From the NCBI RefSeq assembly GCF_003515705.1, contig NZ_QWEH01000002.1, forward strand, positions 310,001 through 374,000: 64,000 bases of DNA. The letters run 5' to 3'. Below, piece by piece: positions 1 to 8,336 of the stretch (within the stretch, counting starts at the first letter, position 1; each line of letters starts with the position of its first letter). A model generated the notes under the pieces. That model made no database searches. It worked only from the letters and a program-made list of their open reading frames with translations, and was not told the origin of the DNA. This stretch comes from Oceanobacillus profundus. GTDB lineage: Bacteria; Bacillota; Bacilli; Bacillales; Amphibacillaceae. Both the position numbers and the translations under genes were made by a program.

Positions 1-596
1 GCTCACCTATACGAGAAGCATTAAGCGTATTAGCAGCAGGTGGTTTAATTGAGTCCAGGCAGGGTGGGAGAAGCTGGGTAAAAGAAGTGAATGTAGCTGA
101 AATGTTAAAACAAGTACATTTTGAAATGATTAAAGTAGAAGAAGTACAAAATTTACTGGAATTACGTACCATTGTTGAATCAAATGCCGCTTATCTTGCT
201 GCTAAGCGGCATAAGCAAGAGGATATAGTTGATTTAAAAGCAAGCCTTGAAGCGTTTAGTCAAACGGTTAAAGACCCCTATATAAATGGGTTTGAAGCTG
301 ATTATGCATTCCATCGAATTATCGTTCGCTCAGCTTATAATCCTTTTTTGACACAAACAATGGATAATATATCGGACCTCCACTTAAAAGCTGTCCAGTT
401 TTCTTTATCCAAAAACCAAGGCTGGGAGGTTCGACGTAAAACCGTTTATGCTGAACATGAAAAAATTTACCTTGCGATCAAAAATCGAGATGCGCAAACT
501 GCTATGGAAGCCGTTGCTGAACATTTAACGAATGCTCGGATTAAACTTGGAGATAAGCGTGTTACTGTAGAGGATAATACAAGTGAAATTCAGTAA
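1..596 (+). CDS. GntR/FadR-type (FCD) regulator, 5' truncated by window edge
   Basis: Transcription factor of the GntR superfamily, FadR/FCD subfamily, probably sensing a small carboxylic acid. The reading frame is open from base 3, before the first ATG at 87. Bases 3-86 encode the end of a winged helix (SPIREALSVLAAGGLIESRQ, then GGRSWVKEV), so the gene begins outside the window and the ATG at 87 is not its start. The rest is an all-helical FCD domain: LLELRTIVESNAAYLAAKR, then DYAFHRIIV with the typical Asp and His ligand positions, then EHEKIYLAI. It resembles the next gene and is likely its paralogue. Both precede glycolate oxidase genes. The family is clear; the ligand is unknown. Confidence 0.85.
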   Translation, partial: SPIREALSVLAAGGLIESRQGGRSWVKEVNVAEMLKQVHFEMIKVEEVQNLLELRTIVESNAAYLAAKRHKQEDIVDLKASLEAFSQTVKDPYINGFEADYAFHRIIVRSAYNPFLTQTMDNISDLHLKAVQFSLSKNQGWEVRRKTVYAEHEKIYLAIKNRDAQTAMEAVAEHLTNARIKLGDKRVTVEDNTSEIQ

Positions 597-673
597 TTAT
601 ATGGGAAATATCCATCATAATCGATTATATCTGATGAAATACGTGCAAATGTCTTAAATGGGTATTTGCATGT

Positions 674-696
674 GTCCAGTGGACTGTCCACTAGAC
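674..696. promoter_or_regulatory. Near-perfect inverted repeat, likely FCD-regulator operator
   Basis: GTCCAGTGGAC (674-684), one T, then GTCCACTAGAC (686-696): two 11-bp arms matching at 10 positions. It lies just upstream of the ribosome site (710-714) of the second GntR gene. FCD regulators bind short palindromes of the TGG-n-CCA kind, and TGGACTGTCCA forms the centre here. Autoregulation, perhaps with control of glcDF, is inferred. Confidence 0.55.
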
Positions 697-721
697 CAAC
701 AGCTGAGATGGAGGTAATTAT

Positions 722-1459
722 TTGGAGTTTCAAGCAATACAAAAGAAGAAAAAAATCTATCAAAATATTATTGATCAAATTAAACATTCCATTGCTGAAG
801 GAACTATTCAGCCTGGCGATAAATTACCGTCAGAACGCGCACTTGCAACGATGTTTAAAGTGTCAAGAACCTCTGTAAAAGAGGCAATGACTGTTCTGGA
901 ATCCTCTGGGATTATAACTGTCCGGCCAGGAGTAGGGATGTATGTGAACACGGAAGCTAATTACGGCACACTTCTTGAATTTTCCAACGTGATAGGTGAC
1001 AACCTATATGATTTTATGAATCTGATTGAATTGCGACAGACGATCGAAGGAGACGCTGCTTTTTATGCAGCGAAACGGATTACGAAGCCCCAAAAAGAAC
1101 GGTTGGAATCGGACTATGAAAATTTAGTAGTACTAAGTCTCGAAGGCAAGATTGCGATGAAAGAAGATTACCAATTCCATTATACAATTGTTGAAGCTGC
1201 AAATAATCCTGTCATGTTAGAGATTATTAAATTAGTAGCTGATAAGATTTTAATCCATTTACGTGAGAGCCGAGCGTACTCCATAACAGATGATTCATTA
1301 AATGCCCAGGTTATAGAAGAGCATAAGCAGATTTTTCGTGCAATTATAGAAGGAAGACCAGATGCAGCAAAAGAGGCGATGTGGAAGCATCACCAAGGCA
1401 TTAAATTGCGCCATCAGCAGTTTCGTATAAATTCAGGAGGGATACGGAATGATTCATGA
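722..1459 (+). CDS. GntR/FadR-type (FCD) transcriptional regulator
   Basis: DNA-binding regulator of 245 residues with an N-terminal GntR winged helix (about 10-80; QPGDKLPSERALATMFKVSR, then TSVKEAMTVLESSGI) and a C-terminal FCD ligand domain (about 95-230; LIELRQTIEGDAAFYAAKR, DYQFHYTIV, EEHKQIFRAI). The start is TTG at 722, seven bases after GGAGG (710-714); no better start exists. Its 3' end overlaps glcD by 11 bp, so regulator and enzyme are one transcription unit. This arrangement resembles the lldR/lutR/glcC type of control of lactate or glycolate oxidases. The effector is probably glycolate or lactate (inference). Confidence 0.85.
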   Translation: MEFQAIQKKKKIYQNIIDQIKHSIAEGTIQPGDKLPSERALATMFKVSRTSVKEAMTVLESSGIITVRPGVGMYVNTEANYGTLLEFSNVIGDNLYDFMNLIELRQTIEGDAAFYAAKRITKPQKERLESDYENLVVLSLEGKIAMKEDYQFHYTIVEAANNPVMLEIIKLVADKILIHLRESRAYSITDDSLNAQVIEEHKQIFRAIIEGRPDAAKEAMWKHHQGIKLRHQQFRINSGGIRNDS

Positions 1460-2861
1460 CACAATCATCCAGTTGTTAAAAGAGATTATAAAGGATGAAA
1501 AGCGAATATTAACAGACAAAGTAGACTTATATAGTTATTCCTATGACTCCTCGTTTGGGGTATATCTCCCAGATGTAGTTGTTCAGCCAAAGGAGACAAA
1601 AGAAGTAGCTGAAATGATGAAGCTGGCAAATAAATACGAAATACCTGTCTACCCTCGTGGGCAGGGCACAAGTTTAAGCGGCGGTCCTTTACCAGTGAAA
1701 GGAGGGATTGTTTTTGATTTATCCAAATGGGATAACAAATTAATCATTGATGCTGAAGATATGGTAGCGGTTGTTTCACCAGGGGTTATAACGGCGGATA
1801 TTAATAATGCCGCAATGGAAGCAGGGATGATTTATCCGCCTGATCCGAGCAGCTCAAACGTTTCAACGATTGGTGGTAACTTAGCCGAAAATTCAGGTGG
1901 CCCGCGTGGGTTGAAATATGGCGTTACGAAAGATTATGTCATTGGATTGGAGGTTGTAACACCAGAGGGAGAGGTAATTCGTACAGGTGGAAGAACTGTT
2001 AAAAATGTAACGGGCTATGACTTAACGAAATTAATCGTTGGTTCAGAAGGCACATTAGGGATTATTACGGAAGCGATATTACGTCTTTTTCCAAAACCAC
2101 AAGCGACAAAAACATTGATGGCAGTTTTTGACGATATAGTAGATTCCGGTCGAGCAATTACAAATATATTGAGCTCAGGAATTTTGCCTTCCAAACTAGA
2201 AATAATGGATAACGCAACGATTAATGCCGTTGAAGCCTATGAACCACTTGGTCTGCCTATCGAAGCGGAGGCATTATTATTAATTGAATTAGATGGTCAC
2301 CCAGCAGCAATTGAGGATGAAATTATTCGTGTTCAGCAGGTATGTGAATCTAGTCAAGCAAGTGAGGTGAGAGTAGCTAACACAGTGGAAGAGGCTAATG
2401 AGCTTTGGAAGGCAAGGAAACTTGTATCCCCTGCAATTGTTCGTGAAAAGCCTACAAAAATTTCGGAGGATGCAACGATTCCAAGAAGTAAGATTCCAGA
2501 AATGTTTAAGCGGTTAAAAGAAATTCGAGAAAAGTATCACATTCATTTAGTAGTATTTGGTCACGCAGGTGATGGAAATCTACATCCGAACATTATTGCT
2601 GATCAACGTGATCAAGAAGAGATGCGCCGGGTTGAAAAAGCAGTAGAGGAAATATTCGAAGCGGCTATTGAACTTGGCGGCACATTATCTGGAGAGCATG
2701 GTATTGGTACATTAAAAGCTCCGTTTATGGAAATGGAACTCGGTGAAATTGGACTGGATATGATGAAGCGAATCAAAGAAAGCTGGGATCCGAAAAACGT
2801 GCTAAATCCTGGCAAGATTTTTCCGGAGCCAGGTCAAAGGCTGGTGTTAACCAATGGCTGA
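1449..2861 (+). CDS. glcD: Glycolate oxidase FAD subunit GlcD
   Basis: FAD-linked 2-hydroxyacid dehydrogenase subunit, oxidising glycolate (possibly also D-lactate) to the 2-oxoacid and passing electrons to the Fe-S partner GlcF. The protein has 470 residues, the normal family length. The FAD_binding_4 (PCMH) domain shows PRGQGTSLSGG at 69-79 and PSSSNVSTIGGNLAENSGG around 134-152. The C-terminal FAD-oxidase domain shows GHAGDGNLHPN near 371 and SGEHGIG near 414. The ATG at 1449 follows an AGGAGGG sequence and overlaps the upstream regulator by 11 bp; the 3' end overlaps glcF by 8 bp, suggesting translational coupling. Glycolate is the likely but not proven substrate, since D-lactate dehydrogenases share the fold. 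Confidence 0.9.
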   Translation: MIHDTIIQLLKEIIKDEKRILTDKVDLYSYSYDSSFGVYLPDVVVQPKETKEVAEMMKLANKYEIPVYPRGQGTSLSGGPLPVKGGIVFDLSKWDNKLIIDAEDMVAVVSPGVITADINNAAMEAGMIYPPDPSSSNVSTIGGNLAENSGGPRGLKYGVTKDYVIGLEVVTPEGEVIRTGGRTVKNVTGYDLTKLIVGSEGTLGIITEAILRLFPKPQATKTLMAVFDDIVDSGRAITNILSSGILPSKLEIMDNATINAVEAYEPLGLPIEAEALLLIELDGHPAAIEDEIIRVQQVCESSQASEVRVANTVEEANELWKARKLVSPAIVREKPTKISEDATIPRSKIPEMFKRLKEIREKYHIHLVVFGHAGDGNLHPNIIADQRDQEEMRRVEKAVEEIFEAAIELGGTLSGEHGIGTLKAPFMEMELGEIGLDMMKRIKESWDPKNVLNPGKIFPEPGQRLVLTNG

Positions 2862-4134
2862 GCTAGCATATGAAGAAACGTTTGATTGTGTACAATGCGG
2901 CTACTGCTTACCAGCTTGTCCAACATATATAACAATGGAGAAAGAAACGCACTCACCAAGAGGGCGAATCAACTTAGTGAAAATGGCAGCCGAAGGGAAA
3001 ATTACGTATTCTGAACTAGAAGGACCAATTAATCTTTGCCTTGGATGTCGAGCATGTGAAGTGGTTTGTCCGACAAATGTACAATACGGGACGATTTTAG
3101 AATCAGCAAAAGAATTTATCGAAGAAAACAAGAAAAAAGAAACGCCAAAACGTGTGAAGTTATTTCGAGAATTTCTATTTAATAAAACAATCCCTAATAA
3201 GAAAATCTTGAATACTGTAGGCGGAGGAATTGCATTATACCAAAAATCCGGCTTGCAAAAGGTAGCACATAAAGCAAAAGCAACCAATATTTTACCAGAA
3301 AACCTACGTACGTTTGAGAAAATCCTTCCGAATGCAGAAGGCAGTATCAAACGCAGAAAACGGGAAGAATACTATCCGCCAATCCACCGTCCTGCATTTC
3401 GCATCGGATTTTTTACAGGATGTGTGATGGATACGATGTTTTCATCGATTAATACACAAAGCATTAAGTTACTCCAATTAGCTGGATGTGAGGTAACAGT
3501 TATTAAAGAGCAAACCTGTTGTGGTGCCTTACAAAGTCATAGCGGAGAAACGGAAATTACAAAAAGATTAGCGAAAGAAAATATTGAGGCATTTGAAAAA
3601 CACAGCTTCGATTATATTGTAAACAGCATTGGTGGCTGCGGTGCTATGCTCGTCGAGTATGATAAATTATTTGCCGATGATCCAGAATGGGCGACCCGAG
3701 CAAAGCAGTTTGCAGAAAAGAATGTAGACATTAGCGTTATTTTAAGTCAGTTGAACCTACCATTTGAAAAGGAAATCAATAGAGCCGTGACATATCAACC
3801 ATCCTGTCATATGAGCAATGTCCAGAAGCGGGTGAATGAACCGTTGCAATTATTAAAATCTGTACCAGGAATCACATACTTAGAGTTTCCAAAAAAGGAT
3901 ATGTGTTGTGGATCAGCGGGCATTTACAATATTGTAAATTATAATGAATCGATGGAACTTATTGATGAAAAGATGAAGCACTTGACCACTATAACACCAG
4001 AAGTAATTGTTACAACAAATCCGGGCTGTCACCTGCAGATGAAGGTTGGGGTGGAGCGAGAAGGATTGACGGATCAGATTCAGGTTGTTCATTTAATAGA
4101 ATTATTGGCGGAAGCTTGTAAGGTTGAAGGTTGA
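2854..4134 (+). CDS. glcF: Glycolate oxidase iron-sulfur subunit GlcF
   Basis: Iron-sulfur subunit that takes electrons from GlcD and passes them to the membrane quinone pool. The 426 residues contain two 4Fe-4S cluster motifs, CVQCGYCLPACP (12-23) and CLGCRACEVVCP (near 62-73), then two CCG (cysteine-rich) domains with CCGALQSH near 222 and CCGSAGIYN near 350. This is the full GlcF architecture. The start overlaps glcD by 8 bp. A separate membrane subunit (GlcE) is not present, as is usual for Bacillaceae glcDF pairs. It could equally serve D-lactate oxidation if GlcD does. Confidence 0.9.
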   Translation: MAELAYEETFDCVQCGYCLPACPTYITMEKETHSPRGRINLVKMAAEGKITYSELEGPINLCLGCRACEVVCPTNVQYGTILESAKEFIEENKKKETPKRVKLFREFLFNKTIPNKKILNTVGGGIALYQKSGLQKVAHKAKATNILPENLRTFEKILPNAEGSIKRRKREEYYPPIHRPAFRIGFFTGCVMDTMFSSINTQSIKLLQLAGCEVTVIKEQTCCGALQSHSGETEITKRLAKENIEAFEKHSFDYIVNSIGGCGAMLVEYDKLFADDPEWATRAKQFAEKNVDISVILSQLNLPFEKEINRAVTYQPSCHMSNVQKRVNEPLQLLKSVPGITYLEFPKKDMCCGSAGIYNIVNYNESMELIDEKMKHLTTITPEVIVTTNPGCHLQMKVGVEREGLTDQIQVVHLIELLAEACKVEG

Positions 4135-4160
4135 GATTTATTGCTTGAGATTAATTAAAT

Positions 4161-4204
4161 AAAGAGCTCTGGCATGGAACCAAAGAGAAATTATAAGCTC
4201 TTTT
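4161..4204 (+). terminator. Possible weak terminator after glcF
   Basis: AAAGAGCT (4161-4168) pairs with AGCTCTTT (4196-4203) across a 27-nt loop and ends in a short T run. The loop is long for an intrinsic terminator, so the call is tentative. A second wide pairing, AAACTCC near 4254 with GGAGTTTTTT near 4309, follows before the next gene. Confidence 0.35.
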
Positions 4205-4374
4205 GCTCTACTAAGTGTGGTATAAGAAAATAAAAATAATTATATTTTCAATAAAACTCCTTCGAGGTAAGGCCTATTTATCCACTTTAATATAGCTAAG
4301 AGGATTCCTGGAGTTTTTTAAATTGAAAAAACTTTCCACCTTACCGATAATAAAAAAAGGAGGGAGTTGGCACT

Positions 4375-4827
4375 ATGGCTGAATTTTATTTTAAATCAAA
4401 TGGTAAGTTCATTGTCACCGTGGAAAATGGTTATCTGAGATGGAAAAGGAAAGGGTTTCAAAATTACTTAAACCAAGGTTCTAAAGGAGAGAAGAGTATA
4501 CCGATCAAGAGCATAACGGCAATACAAATAAAAGAACCGCGCTTAACAACTGGATATATTCAATTCGCATACAGTGGAGCATCTGAAAGTAAAGGCGGTG
4601 TTTTAGACGCGGTCAAAGATGAAAACACCATTACTTTCTTAAAAAAAGAATTAGATCAGGCTATTGAGTTGAAGAATCTACTGGAAACCTTGCAAAATGA
4701 AGACAATTCGGTTATGACTAAATCAAGTGACGCTGAAGAACTAATTAAATATAAGCAGTTGTTGGATGATGGTATTTTAACTCAGGACGAGTTTGATGCT
4801 AAGAAAAAACAAATACTAGGATTATAA
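4375..4827 (+). CDS. DUF4429-like protein with C-terminal SHOCT domain
   Basis: Small soluble protein of 150 residues with no signal peptide or membrane segment. Residues 1-105 resemble the DUF4429/PH-like fold often found in front of SHOCT domains (FYFKSNGKFIVTVENGYLRW, IPIKSITAIQIKEP, GYIQFAYSG). Residues 120-150 form a SHOCT domain (EELIKYKQLLDDGILTQDEF), a short helical module thought to mediate oligomerisation. GGAGGG lies 9 bp before the ATG. It is a single-gene unit with its own terminator and lies just outside the tRNA-Val island. The molecular role is unknown. Confidence 0.75.
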   Translation: MAEFYFKSNGKFIVTVENGYLRWKRKGFQNYLNQGSKGEKSIPIKSITAIQIKEPRLTTGYIQFAYSGASESKGGVLDAVKDENTITFLKKELDQAIELKNLLETLQNEDNSVMTKSSDAEELIKYKQLLDDGILTQDEFDAKKKQILGL

Positions 4828-4853
4828 GCATCTCATAATGAGGTGCTTTTTAT
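4827..4853 (+). terminator. Intrinsic terminator after DUF4429/SHOCT gene
   Basis: AGCATCTCAT pairs with ATGAGGTGCT (one G-T pair) and is followed by TTTTTATT, overlapping the stop codon. Confidence 0.8.
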
Positions 4854-4960
4854 TATTGTAATAAGAGAATCGTTTGCAGGGGACACAATTGTAACCTGTA
4901 CCAATCTGAATCCTTATATCCTTCGAGATTATGCAGTAAATGTAATGATTAGGGAGAGGT

Positions 4961-5001
4961 GATTCGTATTGGGCTTGAACCAACGACCTCTACCCTGTCA
5001 A
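4961..5001. repeat. tRNA-Val 3'-half copy: distal attachment site of the island
   Basis: These 41 bases match bases 15204-15244, the 3' half of the intact tRNA-Val gene, in the same orientation with only 3 differences; the last 25 bp (4977-5001) are identical. The 5' half of a tRNA is absent, so this is not a gene. It is what site-specific integration into a tRNA 3' end leaves at the far end of an island. Confidence 0.85.
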
Positions 5002-5110
5002 ATTAGTTTCTGAAGTAAATTAGAAAAAATGAATTCAAAGAAGTGCGGTTTAATAGGGGTTTGGGAGGCTTGAAAATCAAATAAGTTAAATAAATTTAAG
5101 CCAGAAAACT

Positions 5111-5134
5111 AATTCTGTGACTTTTTTGTGACTG
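5111..5134. repeat. Repeat shared with the integrase 3' end (15085-15108)
   Basis: The 24 bases match 15085-15108 with 2 differences. Both copies contain two TGTGACT words 11 or so bases apart, about one helical turn. One copy lies about 110 bp inside the left attachment core and the other about 96 bp inside the right core. That fits arm-type integrase sites, or a remnant of a second integrase gene end. Confidence 0.5.
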
Positions 5135-5277
5135 ATAGGTAAGCAAGTGGTCTGTACTAATATAAAGAACAGTTACTGTATATAACAGCAAGTATCTTTT
5201 CCCTATGTTATTAGCATAATGAATGATACTTAATCATGTTACTTTTTTATTTGGTGTGTATCATTGAAGTGTTCTAT

Positions 5278-5309
5278 TTTGAGATGTATTTTTTAAAATA
5301 CATCTCAAA
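5278..5309. repeat. Perfect 15-bp palindrome
   Basis: TTTGAGATGTATTTT, two T, then AAAATACATCTCAAA. The stem is perfect but neither side ends in a T run, so a terminator is unlikely. It could be an operator or the remnant of a small mobile element. Confidence 0.6.
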
Positions 5310-5470
5310 TGATATTAAAATTCAGCAATAAAATTGCAATTAAAAGTCATCTAAATTGACCTATACTCAAATTTGTTAGTTGTGGCTAACAATCGAGGTG
5401 CGTTCAAAACAGACGGCTTTTATCATATTGTTTTTCTTTTTTAAGATTATTAATATATCATAATATAACT

Positions 5471-5520
5471 TTGTGAAATATTGTACTTAAACTAACGGAG
5501 CAGTTTAGTTTAACAAGGAG
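5471..5520 (+). repeat. Island hairpin repeat, copy 1
   Basis: Member of the family with the core ACTTAAA-nnAACGG-g-GCA. TTAAACTAA (5487-5495) pairs with TTAGTTTAA (5505-5513) across a 9-nt loop. TTTGTGAA precedes it, as in the other copies. A further 10-bp inverted repeat (ATGTTTCAAA 5550-5559, TTTGAAACAT 5596-5605) follows before the M23 gene. Confidence 0.7.
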
Positions 5521-5680
5521 TATCGTCGGATTTACAATGAAATAAAGAAATGTTTCAAAACCAGAGTTTGGGAATTTGTAAAAATAACCAATATCTTTGA
5601 AACATCTAAATGAAATTATTCGTATAAATAGATGAATAGAAATGTATAAATTTAACGATGAAAATAATTGGAGGATACAT

Positions 5681-6646
5681 ATGTCAAAATTAGATTTAAA
5701 TAATTTCGGACAATACTTTATCAATGAAGAGTTTGAAATGCTTTATAAAGCTACATCAATAGATTTTCAACAACTACTTGGGTTAAATGAATTTATAAAT
5801 GTCTGCCATTCTTATAAGCAGGGTATCCAGGAACTAAAGAAGTTTTCTGAAAAAGAATGGTTTGGGACAACTCAAGTTATTTGGATAGACCAAAATAAAG
5901 AAAAAGCGATTCAGTTAGCATATGACTCTAATCAGGTGATTACAGGATTTTATTTAAAACCTTTCGTCACTTACGACTCTGACCAAAAATGGACGGAAAA
6001 TCAATATCGTATGCCGATTTGTGATGAATGGTTCGTATTTTGGGGCGGTACAAATGAGTTTGATAATTATCATTATGTGTACGAAAACCAACGTTATGCT
6101 TACGATTTAGTACGTATAATAAACGGGGCAACATATGAAGGTACAAATTTAATCAATGATAATTATTTTGCTTTTGGCACAGATGTTGTTGCACCTTTAC
6201 ACGGAAAAGTTGTGAAAGTAGTAGATGGCATTAAAGATAACGTACCTGGTGAAATGAACGAGCATTATCCTGCTGGTAACTATGTCGTGATTGAGCATCC
6301 AAATAAGGAATATAGTATGATTGCTCACTTTAAAAATGGCTCCATTTTAGTTAAGGAAGGCGAACACGTTAAAGAAGAACAACTATTAGGGCAGTGTGGG
6401 AATTCTGGCAATTCATCAGAAGCACATATTCATTTTCAAGTAATGGATCGCCCACAATTTGAAAAAGCAAAATCAATTCGTATCCAGTTCAAAAATCAAC
6501 GTGAATCAGTACAGGGTGATATAGTGAATCCGTTGCCTTTCGATCAAAATAAGATGGAAACTTTCGATAAAGTAGACAATTCATTAACATTTACGGAGAT
6601 AGTGTTGATGATTCCGAAAATCATTGGTCAGTATTTTAAAGGGTAA
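5681..6646 (+). CDS. M23 family metallopeptidase domain protein
   Basis: Predicted zinc endopeptidase of the LytM/M23 family (321 residues), or a related degenerate enzyme. The C-terminal half has the M23 fold: RYAYDLV (HxxxD-like first ligand segment), FGTDVVAPLHGKVVKVVDG, GNYVVIEHP, and the AHIHFQ motif near residue 247 with the HxH ligands. No signal peptide is visible, and the N-terminal 130 residues are unfamiliar, so a cytoplasmic or non-classical role is possible. The ATG at 5681 follows TTGGAGGATACAT; an upstream in-frame ATG at 5642 lacks a ribosome site. It is the first gene unit of the island array, between hairpin repeats 1 and 2. Confidence 0.7.
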   Translation: MSKLDLNNFGQYFINEEFEMLYKATSIDFQQLLGLNEFINVCHSYKQGIQELKKFSEKEWFGTTQVIWIDQNKEKAIQLAYDSNQVITGFYLKPFVTYDSDQKWTENQYRMPICDEWFVFWGGTNEFDNYHYVYENQRYAYDLVRIINGATYEGTNLINDNYFAFGTDVVAPLHGKVVKVVDGIKDNVPGEMNEHYPAGNYVVIEHPNKEYSMIAHFKNGSILVKEGEHVKEEQLLGQCGNSGNSSEAHIHFQVMDRPQFEKAKSIRIQFKNQRESVQGDIVNPLPFDQNKMETFDKVDNSLTFTEIVLMIPKIIGQYFKG

Positions 6647-6807
6647 AGAAAAAATGAAAAAATATACAAAATCCAGAAATTCTGTACAATATCAGATTTT
6701 ATTACTGCTCATTGCAAACCTACAAAATTCTGGCGAGAACAAACAAAGATAACGTAATTCTGTTTCGATGACCATTTAAGTATTTAAGTTTATAAAGGCG
6801 TAAAAAC

Positions 6808-6885
6808 GATTGTGGAGTTGTACTTCAACTAACGGTGCGTTAATTCAAGAAGGATTAACGCTATTTTATGTAGAAGATATTTTAC
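6808..6885 (+). repeat. Island hairpin repeat, copy 2
   Basis: GATTGTGGA..TACTTCAACTAACGG, then a perfect 8-bp hairpin GCGTTAAT (6837-6844) / ATTAACGC (6854-6861). The 15-bp tail TAGAAGATATTTTAC (6871-6885) recurs exactly at 10503-10517. Confidence 0.7.
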
Positions 6886-6971
6886 AAAAGGGGCAATAGA
6901 GTTGTATAAGAAAAGGATATATTTACAGCAATGTTAAATGTACAAATTATTTATATTTGGAGAGTGAAAAT

Positions 6972-7787
6972 ATGAGCCTAGTGAATAGAGAATTGGCTGT
7001 TCGATTGGAAAACTCAGAAATTGAAACTTTGAGTTCTCGACTAACTGAAATTCAAAAAGTGCAAGGGAACTCAATGAACGTAGAAATTCAAATGTTTGGG
7101 AATGCAACAGCATTTTCGGTAAAGAACATACCGGGTCCATCCTTCAATACGGTAAAAGGGTTAAATGAAGGCGATGAAAAACAAATAGATAAGATATTAG
7201 ATTTTTATAAGCAAAAAGAGATTCCTGTTCGATTTGAACTAATTCCAGCTCATACTTCTTCAGAATTACTAACCCGCCTAAGTGAAGCTGGTTATTATCA
7301 TAATGATTACCATACAGCTCTTTATGCCCCACTCTCCAAAGAAATAGAAACAAGTTATGAATTAAATGAACAAAAAATCACTATCCGTAAGTTAAAAAGA
7401 AACGAATTTGATACTTACGCAGAAATCTACACAAAAGGTTTCCGAATGCCAGCATTCTTAAAAAGTGGAGTAGCACAAAATAATGAAGTACTTTATAACA
7501 TTAAAAATTGGAAATTTTATCTAGCGAGCTATCAAAACGAACCTGCTGGAATAGGAGCTTTGTTTATAAAAGACGGTATAGCTACTTTAGCTGCTGCGGC
7601 AACTTTGCTGAATATAAGAAATAAAGGAATCCACAGTGCATTATTAAAGCATCGTATCTATCAAGCAAACTTACAAAAATGTGATTTAATTGTGGGACAA
7701 GCAAAATTTGGCTCCGTCAGTCAAAATAATATGGAAAGAGTGGGATTGAGTATAGCTTATACAAAGGAAATATGGATAAAAAAGTAA
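6972..7787 (+). CDS. GNAT family N-acetyltransferase
   Basis: Acetyl-CoA-dependent N-acetyltransferase of 271 residues with unknown acceptor. The C-terminal half (about 135-270) is the GNAT core: ITIRKLKRNEFDTYAEIY, then NEPAGIGALFIKDGIATLAA, then the acetyl-CoA loop region LLNIRNKGIHSALLKHRIYQ. The N-terminal half looks like a divergent second GNAT-type module, as in two-domain Bacillus acetyltransferases. The ATG at 6972 is chosen because GGAGAG (6959-6964) sits 7 bp upstream; a TTG at 6957 would overlap that site. It is a single gene between island hairpin repeats. Confidence 0.75.
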   Translation: MSLVNRELAVRLENSEIETLSSRLTEIQKVQGNSMNVEIQMFGNATAFSVKNIPGPSFNTVKGLNEGDEKQIDKILDFYKQKEIPVRFELIPAHTSSELLTRLSEAGYYHNDYHTALYAPLSKEIETSYELNEQKITIRKLKRNEFDTYAEIYTKGFRMPAFLKSGVAQNNEVLYNIKNWKFYLASYQNEPAGIGALFIKDGIATLAAAATLLNIRNKGIHSALLKHRIYQANLQKCDLIVGQAKFGSVSQNNMERVGLSIAYTKEIWIKK

Positions 7788-7840
7788 ATTCCTTATTCAA
7801 CTACATGGTGCCTTAGCGTAAGAAAAGGAGAGAAGATAAT

Positions 7841-8041
7841 TTGAGTAATGATAGTTCCTCAAAATTAGCAAAGTGGAGAGAAAAATATGGAGCAATAGTT
7901 ATTGCATTAAGCTGTTTATTAAGTGCAATCACAATATGGGGGGATAATTGGATTCTTACAGGCATTTTAGTATTAGGTGTTTTGATTTGTGGAACGATAG
8001 GAGTTTTTGATGTAAAGCGAGCTATAAAGAAAAAGAATTAA
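7841..8041 (+). CDS. Small two-helix membrane protein
   Basis: Hypothetical protein of 66 residues, TTG start at 7841 about 7-9 bp after AAAGGAGAG. Two hydrophobic segments are visible (about 14-34 YGAIVIALSCLLSAITIWGD and 37-55 ILTGILVLGVLICGTIGVF), with basic ends. It is a single gene in the island, between a weak repeat-like stretch (TATTCAACTACATGGTGCC, near 7793-7811) and repeat copy 3. No family recognised. Confidence 0.55.
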   Translation: MSNDSSSKLAKWREKYGAIVIALSCLLSAITIWGDNWILTGILVLGVLICGTIGVFDVKRAIKKKN

Positions 8042-8079
8042 AAAAGTTTTCTCTATGTAGAAAAAACTTAAAATAAAGA

Positions 8080-8145
8080 CTTTGTGAATTTTTATACTTA
8101 AAGAAACGGGTGCATTACTTGAACAAGAGATCGTCAATTTGACGA
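8080..8145 (+). repeat. Island hairpin repeat, copy 3
   Basis: TTTGTGAA, ACTTAAAGAAACGGGTGCA, TTACTTGAAC (8096-8124), then a strong hairpin AGATCGTC (8127-8134) with GACGATCT. The 3' part (8153-8175, AAAGGGCAGGTTAGTTTAAG) resembles the right half of another copy, so two units seem joined here. Confidence 0.7.
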
Positions 8146-8235
8146 TCTTCTCCTAAAGGGCAGGTTAGTTTAAGAACCCTGTTTTTATGCGAGGGTCATT
8201 TCTATATGCATATGGTAAGGATGAAATATATATAA

Positions 8236-8285
8236 AGATTGTGAAGTAAAGTACTTACACTAACGGGGTAGGATAGTTTAAGTAC
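8236..8285 (+). repeat. Island hairpin repeat, copy 4
   Basis: GATTGTGAA precedes the core. ACTTACACTAAC (8253-8264) pairs with GATAGTTTAAGT (8272-8283) at 10 of 12 positions across the loop GGGGTAG. It lies about 50 bp before the aminopeptidase start. Confidence 0.7.
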
Positions 8286-8336
8286 GTCTGGGGTCTGTAG
8301 CAAAATTACACAAGAACATCACAGGGGAGATATTAA

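Larger units (their letters stand above)
5002..5470. other. Gene-free left end of the island
   Basis: No credible coding region on either strand. It holds the integrase-end-like repeat (5111-5134), the 16-bp sequence GGTAAGCAAGTGGTCT (5138-5153) that recurs inverted at 14569-14584, a 15-bp palindrome (5278-5309) and a hairpin (TGTTAG/CTAACA, near 5373-5390). It looks like decayed mobile-element DNA. Confidence 0.6.

Noticed and set aside
4961..5001. A second tRNA-Val gene
   Set aside because: Only the 3' half is present; no acceptor 5' strand, D arm or complete anticodon arm. It is an attachment-site duplication.
5458..5724. 88-codon minus-strand ORF
   Set aside because: It overlaps the hairpin repeat and the well-supported M23 start; composition is that of an antisense shadow.
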